Position numbers and translations under genes: made by a program
Part shown: positions 61,374 to 64,000 of the stretch, in pieces
Layout: each line of letters opens with the position of its first letter
How positions within the stretch are numbered: the first letter of the stretch is position 1
Assembly: GCF_007655135.1 (NCBI RefSeq)
Contig: NC_045127.1
Coordinates: 4,402,001 to 4,466,000, forward strand
Source of the DNA: Punica granatum
Taxonomy: Eukaryota; Streptophyta; Magnoliopsida; Myrtales; Lythraceae
Direction of reading: 5' to 3'
DNA: 64,000 nt
The notes under the pieces: generated by a model
The model's database searches: none
The model's input: only the letters and a program-made list of their open reading frames with translations
What the model was told of the DNA's origin: nothing

Positions 61374-63821
61374 CTATGCTGATATTCCCGTGGCTTCCTT
61401 AGGTATCAAAAACAAGAAAGCGATGGGGATGAAATTGCAGAGGATTTGTATGCTGATGCCAAGGAGAAGGTTGTCGAAAGATCCTGAAGAGATGTTCAAG
61501 AGCGAAGCCAACCCAGCACCCACGAATGATCCCAGCGTGGACCCAAGATTGTTGATCGACATGAAGAGGGCGAACAGTGTACCCTCAATCCCAGGCGGGC
61601 AGAGCTGCCCAGACAAGATCAGGAATGGCATGAACCTGAACTCACAAGGTTATGAGGAGCAGAACTGTTAGAATTCGCAGTTACATGAAACAGTATTTCC
61701 AGCACATACTCATGGTATGTTTGATATATGGTTGGATGACAGAGAAATGGACTGGAATAGCATAGAGATTACAAGATCATGAGATAGCAATCTTTCCATT
61801 TGATTAACCAACCGGGCCATTACTTTACTTGGTTAAATGTGACAATGAGAAAAGGCACTTACTTCAGTTGATTTACTGCATCAGCTAGTGCTGATCCACC
61901 CAAAACCATAACCTTGTCTGATACTCCAAAGGAAACATTAATACGAGACACTAGAACAATGTCAAGTTGGCTTAGTAATGATAGCCCAAGTTGAGCCAAC
62001 CTGCATTGTTTTCATAAGAAAGACATATCAGGTCACTGAGTGATGAGAAAGCAAATCAAATATGCTAGGGACTAATCAGTCCTTACAAGAGGATTCTTCG
62101 AAGCTTCATGGTCTTTAGATATCGGTTGTATATGAAGGTCCCAAACATGAGGCCTAACCATCCCACAACACGTGCAGTTCCCAGAAAAGATGCGTCCAGT
62201 TTCAGAAACTCTGTCTGGTAATAAAACATGACTGTCGAGATGTTTGGTACCGTCACATGTGCTAGGAAAAACCAAGCCATTGGTCTGGTCTCAAGAAAAA
62301 CCAGAATAGCCACGATCAGAATGCAAACATATAAGAAGGTTATATATATTGAAAGATCAGAATAAATGGCACTTCGCCAGAGAGAGAATATTTGTGCTTA
62401 AATTCATTAACAACCTCTAAAACAATTGCAGTCACTTCAATTAGATGAATCGATGCTGCTAAATCTATAATAAACTGATATTTCAGAATTCAACATTTTA
62501 ATTACGTACCTCAAAATGATAGGTTGTCTAAAAGCTCGGCACAGACTGTAAGTTGCCTCTTTGAGTGAATGGAACCATTTGACCACCAGAGGATCACCTT
62601 TTTCCCGAAGCTGTAACTTACTAGATGCATGCCTTCTGCTTCTGTTCTTTTGGCCCTTCTTTCTTCTCTTGGCACTACTATGTGATTTTTTAACTGCAAA
62701 ACTATCTTCATCCAGTATACTATCGCTACCATTCACTACATCTGTGCTACTAGAATCAGAGTGATCAGGCAAAACTTTTTTGCCTGTATTACTTTCCTCC
62801 ACCAAACCACATGACAACAATTGCATGGCTGGCAGAATAGAAAATAAAAGAAAATTAGTTGCTATCTGTAAACTACTCAGTGCATATCCACCTAACAAAC
62901 TCCCACAAATTCCTCCAAAGGCCATGGCCAACCAAGATACTGACTGTAGGTCCCCGGCAAATGAAGCCCTGATCAACAATAAATGAAGACCTTGAGTTGT
63001 GTTTCAAGTCAATGAATATTAATCAGGAATCAAATTTATGCTGCATGGAGAAAGAAAGATTTCAAATAATCACATGGTATTGATAGAACCAAGATAAAAC
63101 ACAAATCAATATGAAATCCAAAGTACTCTTGATGTATGCTGGAGCGAACAGAGAAGCTAATTGATATGAAACACATACCGCTCAAATCTTACTGCCTCGG
63201 CTATCATAGCGTCGATTACAACATCTGCCATGGCTGACCCAATGTTTTGTAAAGTCAAGAAGCTCGTAAGGTTCCATCTAGAACTCCTCAAAGAATCATT
63301 TAGGCCTAGAAGAAGCCATGGCACAAGAGAGAGTACGGTTGCAAAAACCAAGTACGGAATCCTTTTCCTTCCTTTGATTGGAATGCAGTCCGACAAGATT
63401 CTGCATACGAATAGATACTATCAAATCATAAGAATAAAAGCAACCTTGATAGAGGGTCTATATCTATATTTCACTATCTAAATGGAATAAGATGATTCTG
63501 CGACTATATTAATCAACACCAAACGAAAATCAATCTTCAGAATACCTCACTAGCACGAATTTTGCTAAAGGGAAAGAAGGAAGCAAAAAGTTATATCATA
63601 TTACATTAAAAGATGATGTAGGATGAGATTGTTTGAATCTCCATACCCGTATAATGGTTTTATGCTCCATGGAAAGAATGCCACTGAAAAAACAAATTGA
63701 GAGGCCGAAGGTGACAACTTGAGACGGTCTTTGAGCTGGTATGAAACAGCAGTCCACACAAAGGATCTAAAACCCTGTTCCCACATAAACAATTGCCAAA
63801 TGAGAAACAACAACAATGGAG
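61374..63821 (-). CDS. BT1-family folate-biopterin transporter, plant type (5' end outside or at the window edge)
   Basis: Exons (minus) 63821-63647, 63400-63179, 62968-62510, 62284-62087, 62000-61863 and 61635-61374 (stop). Phases agree between all of them. The first listed exon could begin at 63774 instead. Recognisable BT1 wording: QGFRSFVWTAVSYQLKDRLK, FSVAFFPWSIKPLYG, LSDCIPIKGRKRIPYL, NIGSAMADVVIDAMIAEAVR, AGDLQSVSWLAMAFGGICGS, PMAWFFLAHVTVPNISTVMF and FDNLLLGISIQILCNFIPIA. These are multi-pass MFS-like carriers; plant and protozoan members move folates or pterins. A soluble basic/Ser-rich loop (SSAKRRKKGQKNRSRRHASS) sits between the helix bundles. The N-terminus (first helices and any plastid transit peptide) is missing, so localisation cannot be judged. 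Substrate is inferred from the family. Confidence 0.85.
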
Positions 63822-64000
63822 CTGCAATAGCATATCAGCAACGCATAGTTGCCTGATCTAACTATTAGATCTTCGTCTAAAATCAACACATTTACAGCTC
63901 AATTTTACGTCAATTAATGTCTGCAGTGAGGAATTACTCTCAAATTCACAAACACAATCACATAGCTCAAATTCTTCATGGTAACATAACTCAGCTCCAA
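63822..64000 (-). other. Probable intron or upstream part of the transporter gene
   Basis: A pyrimidine/AT-rich stretch ends in a strong acceptor (gctattgcag on the minus strand) before 63821. No exon is evident in the remaining bases to the window edge. Confidence 0.4.

Noticed and set aside
61336..61671. 111-codon plus-strand frame
   Set aside because: Antisense to the last exon of the BT1 transporter, which has clear membrane-helix content and matching phases.

Overview
The window is nuclear DNA of a flowering plant, most likely a eudicot. Introns are short and AT-rich with GT..AG borders. The proteins belong to plant families: an LRK10-like/CRK-type receptor kinase, a microsomal class-B LPAT, a CYP85-clan P450, an RBP45 protein, a TMEM14/FAX protein and a plant folate-biopterin (BT1) transporter. 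I cannot name the species. There is no operon, CRISPR array or other prokaryotic structure.

The layout has two gene-dense ends around a repeat-rich middle. From 1 to 4.6 kb lie the 3' end of a mitochondrial LpxD acyltransferase gene (+) and, convergent to it, a complete 7-exon receptor kinase (-). From 4.6 to 26 kb the DNA is AT-rich and nearly gene-free. It holds putative Helitron 3' ends, a degenerate Ty3/gypsy integrase relic, an array of about seven diverged ~310-560 bp repeats (8.56-11.15 kb), three MITE-like elements, a complete TRIM retroelement (17.9-18.4 kb), local duplications and microsatellites. The only convincing gene there is a small predicted N-myristoylated MGNC protein at 16.06 kb. 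A dense cluster of TGGGCY boxes near 17 kb has no obvious gene.

From 26 to 64 kb genes are tightly packed: LPAT class B (+), a single-AT-hook protein (+), RBP45-like RNA-binding protein (-), URB1/Npa1 60S biogenesis factor (+, 13 exons), TMEM14/FAX (+), CYP716-like P450 (+), a glycosylated secretory protein of a poorly understood plant family (-), ESCRT-II VPS22/SNF8 (-), an initiator tRNA-Met, and a BT1-family transporter (-, cut by the right edge). RBP45 and URB1 are divergent and share a 0.6 kb promoter with three TGGGCC boxes. From memory, the series RBP45 / URB1 / secretory protein / VPS22 (and, in a paralogous block, the transporter) matches Arabidopsis regions around At4g27000-At4g27040 and At5g54860-At5g54900, so this looks like an old conserved block.

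Exon borders were set by hand from splice consensus and reading phase. Summed exon lengths are divisible by three for every complete multi-exon gene. The observations most worth a second look are (i) a wall-associated-type ectodomain spliced in frame to a CRK-type kinase, (ii) a candidate permuted NlpC/P60-like His-Glu-Cys triad in the secretory protein, whose homologues carry a doubtful phosphatase name, and (iii) the repeat array and TRIM/Helitron structures. I found no clearly new multi-gene system.
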